Part shown: piece by piece, positions 1 to 11,448 of the stretch
Layout: each line of letters opens with the position of its first letter
Position numbering within the stretch: the first letter of the stretch is position 1
Assembly: GCF_033473495.1 (NCBI RefSeq)
Contig: NC_088935.1
Location: forward strand, 1,860,001 to 1,924,000
Direction: 5' to 3'
Length of the DNA: 64,000 nucleotides
DNA from: Cercospora beticola
Lineage: Eukaryota > Ascomycota > Dothideomycetes > Mycosphaerellales > Mycosphaerellaceae
Made by a program: the position numbers and the translations under genes
Notes under the pieces: generated by a model
What the model was told of the DNA's origin: nothing
What the model saw: the letters and a program-made list of their open reading frames with translations, nothing else
Database searches by the model: none

Positions 1-1466
1 CCTAGCGGCGTGGAGCCGCCAGAGAAGGGAGCATCTTTCCGGGCTTGAATCACGACTAGGTCGCCGTCTTCAAGATCGAGGACTTCTTCGAGCTGTTCTG
101 CGGCTTCGAAGCCAAATGGTTGGAGGCCTTGGAGCGGTTTGCGAGAGTCGATAATAAAGATGCCGGGTTGGCCTTCTGGATTTTGAACGAATGATTGAGC
201 CTCTGGAGAATCCATGAAAGTGTTTACAAAGTCTCGGGTTCGTTGTGTGTCGTCGGAGATGGGTATCTTCATCACTTCGACAATCGGAAAGTCCAAGGGG
301 CCAATCTTCTGGATCAAGTCCACAGGTAGCATGTACCCGATTCTTCGTATTTCTGATCCCAGTCGAAGATCAGGCTTGTCGGAGCCGTACTTTGACATTG
401 CTTGTTGGTATGTCATCCGGTCGAACCTCTCCGGCAATTCAACTTGCAAGAGACCAGCCCACAGTTGCTTTACAGTCTCTTCTACGACGGCCATAACGTC
501 TTCGCCGCTGGCAAATGCCATTTCGAGATCGACCTGTGTAAACTCTGGCTGCCTGTCGGCGCGGAGGTCCTCGTCTCTGAAGCACTTTGCAATCTGCATG
601 TAACGTGGGATGCCACTGGCCATCAGGATCTGTTTATATTGCTGGGGGCTCTGTGGCAGAGCGTAGGCGAGTCCTGGGTTCCGCGTAGGCACCAGGAACT
701 CACGAGCCCCTTCTGGGGTCGATTTGAACAGCAGTGGTGTCTCGATCTCCGAGAAGCCATGCTTTTGACTGAGCTCCTCGCGGATCGTGCGAGCGACTTC
801 GCTGCGGAAAGCTAAAGCATGGCGCAGTTCGCGATCGTTGCGCAGCTGCAGATGTCGTTCGGCTGCTGGAAAGATGGTCTCACTGCCTAGAATGATGTCC
901 TTGGGAAAGCTATTGAGTTGTGTGATGTTCTCCACTTTGATTTCTGCTCCAGTCACCAGAGAGTGCTTCCCGCCATTCGCAGAGGAGGACTTTGGGGCCT
1001 TTCGTGACACGAGAGTGCCGGTCACCGCTACTGGCGTATGATCCAACAAGGTGCGGAGCTGAGAATGCGCTACATTGCTTCCTTCCTCGCCTTTGGTCTG
1101 GGTTGAAACTAGCTGTATCGAAGTCCGCAAGTGCATATCATGCAACTCAGCAAATGTGAGCGTCTTGGATGCATCTCTGCGTGTTCCAAGGTAGCCATGT
1201 AGCGTCACGCCGGTGTTGACAAAGCTATTGCAGTCTTGCAGCAGGTCGTCATAGGTGCAGGTCTTTGCAGGGAAGCTCAGTGTCTTTTTGAAATCTTGCA
1301 ATACCTGAGCTGTGCTAGCCTCTGTCGCATCTGCTTTGTCGGACAAGAATCGAATGCCATTTGCGAAAGGGCCCAGCCTACGCAGGCTAAGGCGGGTTTG
1401 ACCTGATGCCCGGCATCGAGATGCAGCGCGGGAAGTCGCGATAGCACGACTCCAGGACGGAAGCAT
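1..1466 (-). CDS. MSD1: Mitochondrial aspartyl-tRNA synthetase (3' end outside window)
   Basis: Class II aminoacyl-tRNA synthetase charging mitochondrial tRNA-Asp. One open frame gives 488 residues before the window edge, so the C-terminus is missing. The protein has the bacterial/mitochondrial AspRS layout: an N-terminal anticodon-binding OB fold (about residues 40-190), then the catalytic core with motif 1 (EIETPLLFKSTPEGAREFL), an ALPQSPQQYKQ stretch and motif 2 (CFRDEDLRADRQPEFTQVD, about residues 295-315). I chose the ATG at 1466 because the first 25 or so residues are rich in Arg, Ser and Ala without acidic residues, a good mitochondrial presequence; a longer overlapping frame starting at 1569 hits a stop at 1387. 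It is transcribed away from the acyl-CoA synthetase at 2518. The MSD1/DARS2 assignment is by recognised motifs and is confident; targeting is inferred. Confidence 0.93.
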   Translation of the reverse strand, partial: MLPSWSRAIATSRAASRCRASGQTRLSLRRLGPFANGIRFLSDKADATEASTAQVLQDFKKTLSFPAKTCTYDDLLQDCNSFVNTGVTLHGYLGTRRDASKTLTFAELHDMHLRTSIQLVSTQTKGEEGSNVAHSQLRTLLDHTPVAVTGTLVSRKAPKSSSANGGKHSLVTGAEIKVENITQLNSFPKDIILGSETIFPAAERHLQLRNDRELRHALAFRSEVARTIREELSQKHGFSEIETPLLFKSTPEGAREFLVPTRNPGLAYALPQSPQQYKQILMASGIPRYMQIAKCFRDEDLRADRQPEFTQVDLEMAFASGEDVMAVVEETVKQLWAGLLQVELPERFDRMTYQQAMSKYGSDKPDLRLGSEIRRIGYMLPVDLIQKIGPLDFPIVEVMKIPISDDTQRTRDFVNTFMDSPEAQSFVQNPEGQPGIFIIDSRKPLQGLQPFGFEAAEQLEEVLDLEDGDLVVIQARKDAPFSGGSTPL

Positions 1467-2517
1467 CAAGTCTCTGGACGCCGTGATGCCAACGTGTTGT
1501 GATGTTCTCGAATGCAGGAGGCAAGTTCTCAACTGTGGCACTGTAACTGTGGCTGGTGCGCGCGCTCACTCCCGCTCCCGCACGACTTTAAAATCTCATT
1601 CGCGCTGCAACAACGGGCTCTTCTTCCACAATGACCCTCCTAGTCAAAAACATGTGAGTATCGACTGCGCGACTATTGGGCATGGACCGGACTAACATCG
1701 CAACAGATGATGAAAGCCTAGCGTGTAGCAGATGAGCTGGCTCGCAGTCTGGTCTTCCAAGCTCTCCCTTCATCGGGCTCAAGGGCGCGGTTGGCTGCTG
1801 CGAGTAGCATGATATCTGCGTTCGGCACATACTCCTTGTTACTTACACGGACGCGAAGATGGCATCTCTGACTCAACTTTTGCACTTTGGAGGGTCATAC
1901 TCGACTTGCCGTTACCTAGATACACAGAATGAAATGAAAAACTTTCCCATCAGGTCCTCTTGCCTCATATTCTCACCACCGCAGAGTGTTACGGAGGAGT
2001 CGGGCACACATCTCCATCCTGTCTCGTCCAACATTGCTGCGGCAGATCAAAAGCATTACTCAACAAGTCGCTGTCTCCCTTCCTGTGGGACATTGACTGT
2101 AACAGTAGTTCGACATCCAGGTGCGCATTTTGTTGGTGCTCGCGGCATTGATCGTGAATGAGAAGCGTGAAGCAGCTGTAGGAGCACACCGAGGATGGCT
2201 GAATATGTAGGCAGATGGATGCTGTTGTAAAGGCAGGAGAGCAAGTGCCGAAGACAGCGTAAGGGCAGGAGGCTCTGGGCGGCTTGTCGCCGATGCATTT
2301 GCCGACCTCAGCCAAAGGCTTCTGTCGCGGAGCACACCCCCGAGGTTGCTTGCCATGACCTTCCCCGGCGCTGCCATTTCGGCAGCTCAAGAGGCGCAGA
2401 CCAGCGCCTCTGCTTGGATTGTAATAGATGCATGACTGGTAGGAAACGGTGACCATCTCTTGTCTCTGTCTCTCTCATCTTATCCCACCCTGACACATCT
2501 CGCAACCCTCGACCATC
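1467..2517. other. Divergent intergenic region with a possible tiny spliced leader ORF
   Basis: About 1 kb separates the starts of the AspRS and acyl-CoA synthetase genes. No convincing protein gene is seen; several open frames overlap each other on both strands without recognisable content. One clean intron-like segment lies at 1654-1706 (GTGAGT donor, CTAAC branch, CAG acceptor, 53 nt). It follows an ATG at 1631, and splicing would give only an eight-codon frame ending in TGA, so it may be part of a non-coding or 5' leader transcript. Confidence 0.4.
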
Positions 2518-4626
2518 ATGGCGCTAGGTGGGCGTCGTCAGCGACATCCCAAGGAAGTGTATGCTGACAAGGTCTACAGCCACCACCGCTGCTGTTGCAG
2601 CTACCGCCCTGTATCTCGACGCAAAGTACCACATCCGCAAAGACGTCGCGACCATCCGAGAGCGAAACAAAGTCACAGCGAAGAATCAGAAGCTCGGTAT
2701 GCTGCGCCGTCGGCGATCTGCCGCATCCCACTGACGGCCCTGGCACAGTGAAAGAGAATAGACTATCCGCATACTATCAATTCGAAGAGCAAGCGTTGCA
2801 GCGGAAAGATGCACCTTGCATATGGTATCGACCCGACCCTGCTCAGCCAGCAGAGGTGCACAGCTGGACGCAAACATATAATAGCGCGCACAGATATGCG
2901 CAGTTCCTCCTCGATCAAGGCGTACGGCCAGGCGATCTTGTAGGGACATATCTGATGAACTCACCCGATTTCATGCATAATTTGCTGGGTTTATGGGCAA
3001 TTGGCGCGACTGCGGCCATGATCAATTATAATCTGGCAGGCGATGGACTCATTCACTGCTTGAAGATTGCGAACAGTAAGATTTTGATCGTCGATAGCGA
3101 TGAGAGTTGCCAGCAGCGGATACACGAACTTCGGGAGAAGCTTGATGAGCTAGGCGTACGCATCGTCGTACTCGATGCGGACACCAAAAGGAGCATAGAG
3201 GCCAGAGAACCACGGCGGCCCGACGATACATACAGAGACGGCGTGACTCCAATGTTCCCCCTCTTCTTGCTTTATACATCGGGCACGACTGGCCTGCCCA
3301 AGGCCTGCGGGTGGCCTGCGATCGCTGCAACATCCATTACGTTTCCTCGTTTGCGATCCACGTCCCTGCAACCAGGCGATGTGTGGTATGACTGCATGCC
3401 GTTCTATCATGGTCAGTACTGGCCTTGAAGCTCGTGAGGGCATTGGACTATCACTTCGCATCAGACTGACTTCGGAAACAGGGACCGGTGGAACGCTAGC
3501 AATGACCTGTATGCTGTCAGGTGTAACTCTCGCCATTGGTCGCAAATTCAGCGTGCGTAATTTCTGGAAAGACGTTCACGATTCATCTGCAAACGCATTC
3601 GCCTACGTTGGCGAGACGGCGAGATATCTACTTGCAGCACCACCTTCGCCATTGGACAGGTCCCACAAAGTCCGAGCGATGTATGGAAACGGTCTTCGCG
3701 TAGATATTTGGGAGAAGTTCCGGGAACGATTTGGAATTGCCGTCATCAACGAATTCTTCAATAGCAGCGAAGGCATGCTGTCTATGATCAACGTATCACG
3801 CGGGCCATTCCATACCGCTCACGTTGGACACCATGGGTTGCTCGAACGTCGAAGAACACATAATATGTACGTTCCCGTCGAGATCGATCACGAGACAGGC
3901 AACATCTGGCGGGATCCCAAAACTGGGTTTGCTCGTCGAGCACCGTATGAGCAAGGCGGCGAGATCCTAGTTGCTTGCAAGAGCACCTCCGATTTCAGCT
4001 ACTGGAATGACCCAGCATCTACAGAAAAGCGATTCGTACATGATGTGTTTCGAAAGGGCGACGTGTACTACCGCACAGGAGATGCTCTCCGACGAGACGC
4101 AGATGGAAGATGGTTCTTCAGTAAGCAGAATCTCCGACTTCACACAACCCATAATACTAACATTCCATCAGTGGATCGACTAGGCGACACCTTCCGATGG
4201 AAATCAGAGAACGTCAGCACTGCTGAAGTCGCAGAAGTCCTCGGCCGCTTTGAAGGAATCATCGAAGCCAACGTGTACGGAGTCGAGTTACCCAGCCACG
4301 ACGGACGGGCCGGTTGCGCGGCAGTATACATTCGTCCAGAGATGCGAGACAGCTTCGATTACGCTGCGCTACTGCGGCACGCGAGGAAAGGCCTACCGCG
4401 ATACGCTGTCCCAATATTTCTACGACTAGTCGAAGCACCTTCATTAATGCACAACGGAAAGCAATCCAAGGTGGCGCCGAGGAAAGAAGGAGTTGATCCC
4501 GACAAGATCGCAGCAGGAGAGAGTGGTAAAGATCAGATCGTGTGGGTCAAGCCCGGAGCTGAGACGTATGTGCCTTTTACGAGGAATGATTGGAATGAGC
4601 TCGTAGGCGGGAAGGTCCGACTATGA
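2518..4626 (+). CDS. FAT1: Very-long-chain acyl-CoA synthetase / fatty acid transport protein (FAT1 type)
   Basis: ATP-dependent activation of (very) long-chain fatty acids to acyl-CoA, coupled to uptake in the FATP family; acts at lipid bodies, ER, peroxisome or plasma membrane. Five exons fit one frame: 2518-2527, 2580-2696, 2749-3411, 3482-4120 and 4172-4626, with introns of 52, 52, 70 and 51 nt; the product is 627 residues, a normal FATP length. The N-terminus has a short hydrophobic segment (residues 3-18). The AMP-binding signature YTSGTTGLPKA lies at residues 218-228, and the FATP/VLACS motif DRLGDTFRWKSENVST near residues 478-493. The first exon is only 10 nt; it was chosen because the GTGGGC...GCTGAC...CAG intron restores the hydrophobic N-terminus in frame. 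Family is certain; which paralogue (fatty acid transporter or peroxisomal synthetase) is not settled by sequence alone. Confidence 0.9.
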
Positions 4627-5077
4627 AGGATGAAACGCTTTCACTCATTGTACACCGCGTACATCAAATTTTAACATTTTTGGCATCCGGTCCCCAATCC
4701 GCAACGGATCATTGTATGCATGGGATCCCAGCAGCGGCCATGACTTTTCACGTTGCTTTCACGTGGGCCGAACACCAACGGAATCTCGAACACTGGGCTG
4801 GCGTTCTAGGCCTCACTGCGATCTGCGCTGTAGGTCCTGTCTCTGTTTGACCAAGGTGTATGACTAGCATTCGAGATGGAGAATCTGTGTAACGTCGTCT
4901 GAATTCGCAGGACGGTAGAATTTGTATCTGATGAAAAATTTATGCCTTTCTATCTCTCAATCATATCTTCGTTGAGCTCTTACACAATCAAATGAAATTT
5001 CCGCAAAAAGAGGGATATTACGCTAACGCCAGCCATGCCTGCCTATGCTTCTTCGAAATAGTGAAAGAACAACATAT
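4627..5077. other. Convergent intergenic region
   Basis: A 451-bp spacer between the 3' ends of the acyl-CoA synthetase and the GH16 gene. It is AT-richer towards 4900-5030, as expected for two facing 3' untranslated regions. No gene or repeat seen. Confidence 0.6.
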
Positions 5078-6497
5078 TTAGCAACCATTGTATCCTTGTT
5101 GCTGCCACATCTTGACGCTCTTGATGACCATCTCTCCCTTCTTTTCCCAGGTAGGCAGCCATTGTGATCGGGCGTTCCAGAAGTCTCGTTTCGCAGTGTC
5201 GGAAGCATCAACCCATGGCTTGCCGTTGACGCCGTCTTCGAACCAACCATTCGTGCCTCCCACGGCAACGTTGAGGATCAAGTAGAAATCTTGATCGAAA
5301 GGCGTACTGTCCTGGCCAGTCTGGCTCCACGGGTCCACAAGTCGGGTTCCGTTCTGATCGGAGGCAGGGAAGTTACCCTTTGGCCAGAAGGGCTTATCGA
5401 AATTGACGTACATGACTTGCAAGAGGCGCGTGTCGATGTAGCTGAAAATGTATTTCTCGTTCCACTCAAGTCCGTAGGTGTGGAATTGAGAGCTGTAAGT
5501 TGTGTGCAGCGCTTTTCGCTTCACGTTGTTGCGCCACCAGGCATCGTTGCCGGGATCGGGACCCCAATGAAGTGTGGATGACACAATGTTGTTTCCTCCC
5601 ATTGGGTAGGTATAGTTGTTACCTCGAGATTCCATAATGTCAATCTCTCCGGATGCGGGCCATGGACCATAGGTGTTGTTTACCGGCAACATCCAGATGG
5701 CTGGCCAGAGCCAATCACCCTCTGGAATCTGCGCGACTACTTCGACGCGCCCGTACCTAATCTTTGCTCCGGCTTTTGTGCTCAGACGGGCCGACTTGAC
5801 AGGATTGATGATAGTACCGTTTGTGGTATTGGTAACCGCAACGCAGTTTGACCAGATATCAGAGGAACATTCACCGCTCTTCAGATAATCGATGACATTA
5901 TTCGATTCGATAAGGGATGCATCTTGGAGCGTGGGCTTGATATGTAGCATGCCATCCTTGAGGAAAGCATTCTCGTCGGTGTTGGTGGTCATTTCGAATT
6001 GCCCGTTACTGTCATTTAGGGTCAGCATGAGTGGATACCGAGCGTTTCGACAGTCGATCTTACCCGAATCCTCCAACCTCCACTTCCTTTGTCCACACAC
6101 TTGGGTTGAGACCACCCGAGAAAGTCTCGTCCAGTACGGGACAATAAACGTGATTCTGCACTGTCTGCATGCCTTCGTAGATGAGGAAGCCGACCAGTCC
6201 CAAGCCGACGACCATGCCAATGATGGGAATGATCGTGCTCCATTTCTCCTTGGGATCCTTCTTCTCCAGCCAAGGCTTCTCTATCTCGTCCTTGTTGATT
6301 CGGCGAGAGTGGAAGTAGCGAGGAGGAGCGCTGGACTGGAAACCAGTCGAAGAGCCCATGGCAGATGCTGGCATTGAGCCATATGGAGAAGCGAATGGGT
6401 TTCTCGGTGGTGCACGCTCGATCGGGTCGCTATCAGGTGTGCCCGGACGCGGCGTATTGGTCGCCGTTGTGGTGGCCGTGCCATGTTGGTAGTCCAT
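5078..6497 (-). CDS. GH16 beta-1,3-glucanase / glucan-binding protein, type II membrane-anchored
   Basis: Glycoside hydrolase family 16 enzyme, expected to cleave or remodel beta-1,3(1,4)-glucan of the cell wall. Exons 6064-6497 and 5078-6008 are joined over a 55-nt intron (GTAAGA, GCTGACC, CAG) and give 454 residues. Seen: a Pro/Ser-rich cytosolic N-terminus without signal peptide, one membrane segment at about residues 88-108, then an extracytosolic GH16 domain. The catalytic signature GEIDIMES is intact near residues 265-272. The splice rebuilds the family's conserved EVGGFGNGQFEMTT stretch, which supports the intron. The topology resembles Kre6/Skn1-type type II proteins, but the domain is the shorter laminarinase-like form. 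Substrate and localisation (secretory pathway or plasma membrane) are inferred. Confidence 0.88.
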
Positions 6498-8351
6498 CTC
6501 GCCTGCACAATGGCTCTGCTGGCCGAGCTGGAAGGTTAAAAAGAAGTCAGTCGAGCGGAGGACGAGCTGCAGACTTGGAGGATCAGGAGAGCGAGAAAAA
6601 TACAGCTGACTGAGCTCAACAAGGGCGGGCCAAGCTCTTCTTTGATGAGCGGCGGGAAGCTGACACTTTCAGCTAGAGAGGCAAAGTTCACTGGCAGAGA
6701 GGTTCCACGTAATAAGTGAAGGCCTATCTGCTGAGCACTCCCGCACACGGATCTCAGATGTTTGAGTTCAATGGCCCATGCTGCAGCCACTTTGCACGTC
6801 TCGATGCGGCAAGAACTCGGCGAATGCAGTGCGTAGAGTGGCACACGGTGCATGCTATCGGTGAGAAAGGCATGGCTGCATGCGCCGCTCGACCACTACT
6901 GACCGACGGCAGGGCTCAATCTCGCGCAGCAGTGCATGATGAGAAAGGGCATGTTGAGGCGGCTGCTAGCAATACTGCGTTCCAAATGCGGACACGCCAC
7001 GCGGTAGCCAGTGTGAAGTTAGGCTCATCAGGCCGTACGCTAACACGAGGTTGCACTACTCGATTCAGTGGCATTCGCTGCGGGCTGGAACCAAATGCAG
7101 CACCGTTAGGGAAAGGCGTGGACCAGCGCACGAGTTTCGCCGTGCTCTTTCTTTTGGATCATGTTTGAGGCGTGGAGCCATCGCTGATCTGTGGCTCGTC
7201 CATTCATCGCGAAGCTGCAGCAGCAGCACGGCGCCTTCGAGTCTCGCTCAGTCAGTGGAGGGCATGGTGGGTGTCGCGGTGCACAAGTGCTTGTGGTGTT
7301 TGTTGTGCTCATCGATTCGGAGCCGTCGTACCATCGCGTGAGGTTAATGCCCTGTGCTCCCTTTAGTCGTCGCCGAACCCGAGCCAGATCTGCGAAGGTT
7401 TGCTCAAATGCAGCATGTCGCGATCGTCACCTGCCGTCTGCCGAAGCGCCCGAGAACAATGATCGTCGCCGTGGTCAACAACACGCGCCGCTGGGCTGAA
7501 CGAGGTGCAGGCAGAGCGCGAGACTCATCGCGCAACTACTCCTGGTCGTCGGAAGACCGTGAGTGTCTTCGCATCCCGAGCATCTGGAAGCCCATCACTC
7601 ATCCTTGGCACAATCGTGCGATCCACTAGTTAGCAGAACCTTGCGAGCATCAACTGCGCCAAGCCACGGTCTACACGAGTCCAGGGTCAACCGGGTGCGG
7701 CACTTGGTGTCTCATTTGCGCCAGTATGCGTGAACATTTTGTCCGGTCTCCCAAGAGTCGCGAACGATCTTGTTTCAGAATGACGCCAGCAGTGGCAGGT
7801 TGACTCGTTGCTCATCAGTCGTTGCTCCAAAGTTGCCACACGCGAGAGAGATGGGCGTAGTGCGAGTACGTCTTCGTATACCGGGGCCACATAGCGTTTC
7901 ATATCCAAGTTGCAGCAGCAAACCTCGGGAAGCTATGCATCATGCGTTGTCGCCTGCCGCTTCTCGGACATACTCGACAAGCTAAGCCAAAAGTTCTGGA
8001 AGCGACGTTCAGGGACACCACGGCCATAGACTACGGACTAGAACTTGCACAGCATGATCGCGATCCCTTGTGCTGTTGCCATTGGTCCAGATGCTATGGA
8101 CTACGGACACAGCAGCGCCGTCTTGCCCAAGACACCGTACACTTGATGGAACCACGTGCAGTTGTCTCGTCCCATTGCACTCCAACACTAGGGCAGTATT
8201 GAACGTCAGGAGAATATGATTGAATACATACTCTACAACAATCTTCTCCACACATGTGTCGTTCTGTCTTCGCTCATTAATCCCCTTCACCATCCCATCA
8301 CACCTCTTTTGTGCAGGCAGTGGCATCGTTCAAGCATGCTCAATCACTTGC
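6498..8351. other. Long intergenic region, no gene recognised
   Basis: About 1.85 kb between the GH16 start and the 3' end of the next minus-strand gene. Open frames of up to 150 codons occur on the plus strand around 6716-7500, but they overlap in several frames, lack recognisable domains and fit the base composition of non-coding DNA. No tRNA, tandem repeat or transposon end was seen. Confidence 0.5.
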
Positions 8352-9306
8352 TCACAGGACGTATGCCAAGGCACCAGCAACCACAGCACCAACAAGCCAC
8401 AAGTTCTTGTTCAAACTCGGTGCACCAGCCGTGACCTGGTCTCTCTCCGCGTCCACCTTGACACAAAGAGGAGTAAATGTGTTTCCAGAGTCGATTGCCA
8501 CAAAGTGAATCCTCGTCTCAGCAATGTCAAAGAACGTACGGTTGTTGCCGTCATATGGGTCAGACGTGATGTGCGCAAAGCCACCTGTTAAATTTCCAGT
8601 CACGTCAGGGGCCAACAGATTGTAAGTCGCGACTCTGGTGTCGGATTCGAAGATAGCCTCGCATTGAACCAAGTCCGTTAGAGAGATAGCCGACATTCGG
8701 CAGCCGTCCTCACCCGGTTCGGTCTCGCCAATGCGTGCAGCGATAGCGTTGATACATGCATCCCGAAAAGGATATGCACAACTTCCCTCACTGGCATTGT
8801 CTTCGGTGTCTGCGTTGTAATCGTTCGCCCTGCTACTTGGGATCTGGGTTTGGAGAATCGTAACGCAGAAATTATTCTGGTCCAACTGCCCGCTGCTCGC
8901 TGCGACTGCTTGGGTGAGGTTGCCTCCGTTTGGGAATCCAAAATCGTAGACAGTGTTCAGAACCTGCGCATTGGGAATTTGAGTATCGGGAGGCGGTGCT
9001 TCCTCCAGTCGGGTGATCAATTGCCAGCGTGGCGCATTTCCGTCGTTTGGAAAGTACAGGTCGAACGACACGGTCTTCTCAGCAGTGACTTGAGCATCTT
9101 CGAGAAAGTCTTGCCCTTCAGGGAGTGGACCTGGTTGCAGTGTAAGTATTTCTGCAGAACCACGCTGATGTCGCCCTCATCTCGAGATTCGAGAATACGG
9201 GATAATGCCTACCTGGACCGCTGAAGGCAGTGTTGTTTTGAGCATGAACGTAGCCGAATGCTGCAAACGCTGCGGCGAAAGCCCACCGTGAAGCCATTGC
9301 ACTCAT
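8352..9306 (-). CDS. Secreted, probably GPI-anchored cell-surface protein of unknown function
   Basis: Two exons, 9152-9306 side (9213-9306) and 8352-9151, joined over a 61-nt intron, give 297 residues. Seen: an N-terminal signal peptide (hydrophobic run ending AFGYVHA), several N-glycosylation sequons (NNT, NLT, NAS, NRT), at least six cysteines in the mature part, and a short C-terminal hydrophobic tail (NLWLVGAVVAGALAYVL) with nothing after it, the layout of a GPI-anchor signal. The acceptor at TTCTGCAG was chosen because it keeps the exon 2 frame; an alternative acceptor slightly upstream would add four residues. I do not recognise the family. Start could be at 9306 or at the second ATG, 9297. 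Predicted at plasma membrane or wall; function unknown. Confidence 0.72.
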
Positions 9307-10434
9307 TATCGTCCGTGAATGAAAGCCGAACAAAAATTATGGAGGGCGGTGCTCGGGTTTTAGAGTTGTTGGCATGCCCAGTAATTGCTTATGCTTGGTA
9401 CACAGTAAGTTTGGTGCCATGATGTTTCCAAGGCCTCTGCAGTACCAGGCTCCCCATCTGCCAAGATATGCGCTTCCGCGGACAGTTGGGAAATCGCAAG
9501 ACGGGGAGAGGGGAGCGGGTTGTAGGTCGTCATCTATCGGTAGCGGCAACAGCAAGAGCCTGTCGAGAATGATTACGACATGAAGGGCTTGAGCTTCATG
9601 TTCTTTCAGGTGGTCGGTTTCGAAGGCTGCGACTGCATGACCAGCATGCCTGGTATTGAACCTCTGTCCAATCTGGGCAGAACAGAGGGCCCCAATGTGG
9701 TGTGTCGGACTGCACGTTAGTTTGGAGTAAGAAATCTGCCGCAGTCGACTTGTAGCGTGTCACCTACGTTGGGACTGCAAACAAAGGTGCCGGCTGGGGA
9801 ATGTCCGCGTACGCAATACCCTTCTGCAGCCGGGTCCTTTTCCATGTGAATGAAGCGGAATGGGTGCCGGCTGCACCGGATTGTTCTTCCGCCTTGTGAT
9901 TCGATCTTGCTGCGATACAAGCTGAGCAGTCATCAAATCATGCCTGGCGGCCGGCGAGTGCTGTGCGTCTCGTGGCGCGCAGAAGACCTTGCTATTCCAT
10001 TTTTTGTGGCCTTTTGGCCTTGAATACTGTGTGCGCAGCCATCGTAGCCGATGGCAATGGTAGAATGTCTGGATACCGACGGCCTGTACCTTTATGCGCA
10101 AGACGCAGAAGTACACAAGGTTTTCGACAATGATCCAAGTGATGGCATTTTAGCAGAGCACATTGCACGCGAGCGAGCTGAAGAAACAGCTTGGGCGACC
10201 TGTGGCTGTGGTCGTGGCCAGGGTCTCCACTCTTCTCCATGTGATCGATCGCCCAACTCGCTACACTACACAACCGCGCACCGCCTCTACTTTCACCGCA
10301 TCTTGCACCGCAACTTCGGTACCTGCGTCCGTGGCGAGGTAATCGACATCTCGCAGAAGCACATACGGCGCGCAAGCTCAGCCTCTGTGCCCTTCACACG
10401 ATCAGGCGCCAAGCGCCACCCAACAAACGTCAAC
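9307..10434. other. Intergenic region upstream of mitofissin, no gene recognised
   Basis: About 1.1 kb between two divergent genes (GPI protein to the left, mitofissin to the right). A plus-strand open frame from 10051 runs through the start of mitofissin into its first intron and is treated as chance; overlapping minus-strand frames also lack recognisable content. Confidence 0.5.
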
Positions 10435-10841
10435 ATGGTCGTATGCAGCAGCATCTTCGCGTACGCTCGAACACAAGCTAACGAAACTGTCCAGCTCGGT
10501 CGCCTCACCCACTATGCGTTCGATGCCGTGCTAGTATCTGCATTCCTCGCCGGCGTCAAGCGTTCCACCGGTCTCACGTACGTCTCCAACCCTCCGAGCT
10601 CGTCCAGTCCACCAGAAGCCTAGCTTGCCTTAGACACGACATGCGATGGAGAAAGAAAAAGAGCGTATCGAGTTAGCAGCGATCTGACCCTAACATTAGT
10701 CCTAGCCTGAAACCGGACACGTTTTCAGAGTCACCCAGCATCAAGAAGTGGATAGAGAACTATCTATGGATAGGAGAGACAATCATGGATCAAAGTGTTG
10801 CGATAATGAGCTCGAGCGGGTACTTTGAGCGCAAGAGATGA
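10435..10841 (+). CDS. ATG44: Mitofissin Atg44 (DUF1748 family), mitochondrial fission factor for mitophagy
   Basis: Small protein of the mitochondrial intermembrane space that binds lipid membranes and drives the fission needed for mitophagy in yeasts (established for the family). Three exons, 10435-10440, 10495-10577 and 10706-10841, with introns of 54 nt (GTATGC, GCTAACG, CAG) and 128 nt (GTACGT, TAG), give 74 residues, the usual size. Seen: the N-terminal family block LGRLTHYAFDAVLVSAFLAG followed by VKRSTGLT, and a C-terminal amphipathic region (IKKWIENYLWIGETIMDQSV). The first exon is only ATG GTC, so no single open frame shows this gene; the identification depends on the splice reconstruction, which yields a complete family member. 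Role in this organism is inferred from homology. Confidence 0.9.
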
Positions 10842-11448
10842 GCGTGGAGGAGGCGAATAGCCATAACGTTTTCACGGGAGGCAACTGGTCAAGTGCTTGT
10901 GCATGAAGACCGCAGGAAGTCGCATATTTAGCCCTAAGCGTTGTTAAGGCCAGTTCTGCGGTTTCGGGGCACAAGTGTGGAAGCGATTGCTCTGGAGTGA
11001 AATGCGACGCCATCGAATCGGCCGGGGCTTCGATTCAGCCTCGCGGAGACGTAGTCACAAGCTGCCCATAACGAGCTAAACGACATGAATCCTTACACCA
11101 TGACGCCAGCCAGATACAGCCCCTCTCCTTGTCACCTTTCTCCGATTGCTCGCTTGTGGCAGTTGCTGTTCGACGCCTCAGACGATAGGCGCTAGGAAAT
11201 GGCCGCGCCAACGATTTCCAAACATTGATTCGAAGATACGTGACTGGAGTGCATGAAGACTGTTCTCATTTGGCCTTTTCGCTACGCCGAGCTACATGTG
11301 ACGTGCTTTTCGCAATCGATCTCCAGATTGCTATCACGTCCAGGCTAGCATGCCCAAACGCCGCCCAGTAATGCAGCCGCATCTTCGAGGTGCGACCTGC
11401 CCTCGTTCACGTGCCTGATCATTTCCCACAAAGTGCATGTCACATCGC
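10842..11448. other. Convergent intergenic region
   Basis: About 600 bp between the 3' ends of mitofissin and uS17. No gene, repeat or RNA gene seen; it should hold both 3' untranslated regions. Confidence 0.55.

Noticed and set aside
6716..7629. Several plus-strand open frames between the GH16 gene and the GPI-type gene
   Set aside because: They overlap in all three phases, contain no domain, and no splice pattern joins them.
10051..10623. 190-codon plus-strand frame over the mitofissin locus
   Set aside because: It runs through the first intron and into the second intron of mitofissin in another phase; only the spliced gene gives a recognisable protein.
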